Shown here one piece after another: positions 32,203-32,982 of a stretch of 32,982 bases of DNA. Within the stretch, counting starts at the first letter, position 1. Every line of letters starts with the position of its first letter. The notes beneath the pieces are model-generated. The model searched no databases. It was given only the letters and a program-made list of their open reading frames with translations, and was not told the origin of the DNA. Position numbers and translations under genes: made by a program. This DNA comes from an uncultured bacterium (GTDB lineage Bacteria > Cyanobacteriota > Vampirovibrionia > Gastranaerophilales > Gastranaerophilaceae): the NCBI GenBank assembly GCA_902766105.1, contig CACXCI010000045.1:1-32982 (forward strand). Direction: 5' to 3'.

Positions 32203-32265
32203 GGAAAAGCCAGAGAACGGTTAATTCTCTGGCAGCGAGGGTAAAAGTGCTTTCGCACATTTACC
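32203..32265 (-). terminator. Two stacked hairpins, last one followed by T-run (minus strand)
   Basis: On the minus strand GGTAAATGTGC-GAAA-GCACTTTTACC (32265-32240) has a GNRA loop and one mismatch. It is followed by GCCAGAGAA-TTAACCG-TTCTCTGGC (32233-32209) and TTTTCC. This fits the 3' end of the transcript of the Cys-rich gene, whose stop is ~110 bases before, or a separate small RNA. On the plus strand the first hairpin is instead followed by ATTTTTT at 32273. Confidence 0.6.
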
Positions 32266-32375
32266 GTATGAAATTTTTTATATTGTCATTGCGAGCGACC
32301 GGCAGGCGCGCAACAATCAAGAGAAATATCTACAAGTTTTGTCGGGTTAAAACCCGACCTATCAGCTATCCAGTA

Positions 32376-32982
32376 TTAGGGTTGTATGTACGTACTACCA
32401 TTACAAGAATTACCTACAAGCTTACCATTGTAATAAATTTTGCAAGTTATATCACCCATCCCACAGTATCTACCACCAAAGGAAATTGTGAAAGTCTTGA
32501 TTTGAGCTGGGTAATACGTGCTTTCTGCTTGATAATTTGCACTAGGCTGTGTACATCCTGTTGTACTTGTACCACCCATACTAGGATTTGAACCTAATGC
32601 GGTATGAGATATTGTTGCATAAAAACTCCCAGGTAGATTATGATAACCATACGCATAAAATTGCACAGTATACTGACTACCATAAGACGGAGGAAGAGCA
32701 ACCTCCCAAGTTACTTTTGTAGAAAGAGCTTGGTGACATGTATAATACCATTGAGACGAATTTTTAATAGCATCAAAAGTACAACACCATGATTTATTCG
32801 TATCAGTTACACCCTGTTTTTGGCAACATGCCAATCCTTTAGGTTCTGATGTACAAGGGTCTGATGGCGGGGGTGGTGTTACTGTACAGCCCGGTAGTGA
32901 CGGATAATTTGAACAGCATGTTGTTGATGGGGGTGATATAGTCTGACAACATTCCAAACTGTTTGGGTCTGTAGTACAAGGA
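32376..32982 (-). CDS. Cys/Pro-rich repeat protein, C-terminal part (start outside window)
   Basis: The frame is open to the right edge; the TTG at 32957 is only an internal codon. The visible 202 residues begin PCTTDPNSLECCQ and repeat as PCTSEPKGLACCQ about 34 residues later, joined by TVTPPPPSD. Then a ~140-residue end domain has Tyr-, Ser- and Thr-rich strands (WYYTCHQALSTKVTWEVALPP, TFTISFGGRYCGMGDITCKIYYNGKLVGNSC). Many paired cysteines suggest an exported, disulphide-bonded protein. I know no family; a minor pilin tip or surface adhesin is a guess. Ends TYIQP with a TAA. Confidence 0.75.
   Translation of the reverse strand, partial: PCTTDPNSLECCQTISPPSTTCCSNYPSLPGCTVTPPPPSDPCTSEPKGLACCQKQGVTDTNKSWCCTFDAIKNSSQWYYTCHQALSTKVTWEVALPPSYGSQYTVQFYAYGYHNLPGSFYATISHTALGSNPSMGGTSTTGCTQPSANYQAESTYYPAQIKTFTISFGGRYCGMGDITCKIYYNGKLVGNSCNGSTYIQP

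Larger units (their letters stand above)
31969..32375. other. Repeat and hairpin region between MFS gene and Cys-rich gene
   Basis: No gene. It holds the 131-base composite repeat, a GTCGGC-type palindrome (32116-32135), CCTCCCCTTCATCGAGGGGAGG (32169-32190), two adjacent hairpins (32209-32265), a CATTGCGAGCGACCGGCAGG stretch (32286-32305) of a type widely seen as an interspersed repeat, and the perfect palindrome GTCGGGTTAAAACCCGAC (32341-32358). Confidence 0.8.

Noticed and set aside
32578-32602. AGGATTTGAACCT, which resembles a tRNA T-loop on the minus strand
   Set aside because: It lies within the Cys-rich coding frame (encoding GSNPS), and no acceptor, D or anticodon stems can be formed around it.

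Overview
The window is an AT-rich, Gram-negative-type bacterial chromosome segment. It most resembles the non-photosynthetic gut relatives of cyanobacteria (Vampirovibrionia/Gastranaerophilales, 'Melainabacteria'). This is an inference from several combined signs: an outer-membrane-type adhesin and lipoprotein signal peptidase; a RecG with a long N-terminal extension of the cyanobacterial kind; a divergent omega subunit; flagellar export genes; glycogen synthase; an anaerobe-type acyl-CoA dehydratase activase; and a pilin beginning GFTLAEILITLG. No rRNA or tRNA gene is visible to confirm it.

Layout. Position 1-1389 (minus) is the 5' part of a large adhesin with chlamydial Pmp-like GGAI/FxxN repeats that runs off the left edge. 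Upstream of it (1390-2609) lies a strong promoter and a dense mosaic of interspersed repeats. On the plus strand follow a receiver-domain protein plus a degenerate GspE/PilB-like ATPase (2610-4365), a solute-binding protein, a zinc-type dehydrogenase and a type IV pilin-like protein bracketed by inverted repeats (6759-7930). On the minus strand, 8113-11879 is a flagellar export operon (dual-SpoA protein, fliO, fliP, fliQ, fliR) with recG upstream. An L,D-transpeptidase, ruvB and a GH24 lysozyme follow.

A 1202-residue zinc-ribbon/pseudo-cyclase/pseudo-ATPase/helical-repeat protein (17867-21475) precedes glgA, then rpoZ and a purine nucleoside phosphorylase. The minus-strand run 24399-27146 is a tight four-gene operon (NTF2-like exported protein, lspA, rluD, LapA-like). 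A divergent pair (Xre regulator and a small basic protein) shares a palindromic operator. Further plus-strand genes are an acyl-CoA dehydratase activase, two uncharacterised proteins and an Fsr-like MFS transporter. The right edge holds the 3' end of a Cys/Pro-rich minus-strand gene.

The most unusual feature is a family of modular, palindrome-rich repeats that fills many gene-end spaces (1.6-2.45, 6.7-6.85, 7.8-8.03, 23.0, 32.0-32.1 kb). It has also been read in frame into the N-terminal region of the adhesin, as Rickettsia palindromic elements do. Other points of note are pseudo-enzymes in both regulatory-looking proteins, C-terminally extended FliQ, a dual-SpoA switch protein in a flagellar locus, and several genes whose -10 box sits so close to the start codon that leaderless mRNA is likely.
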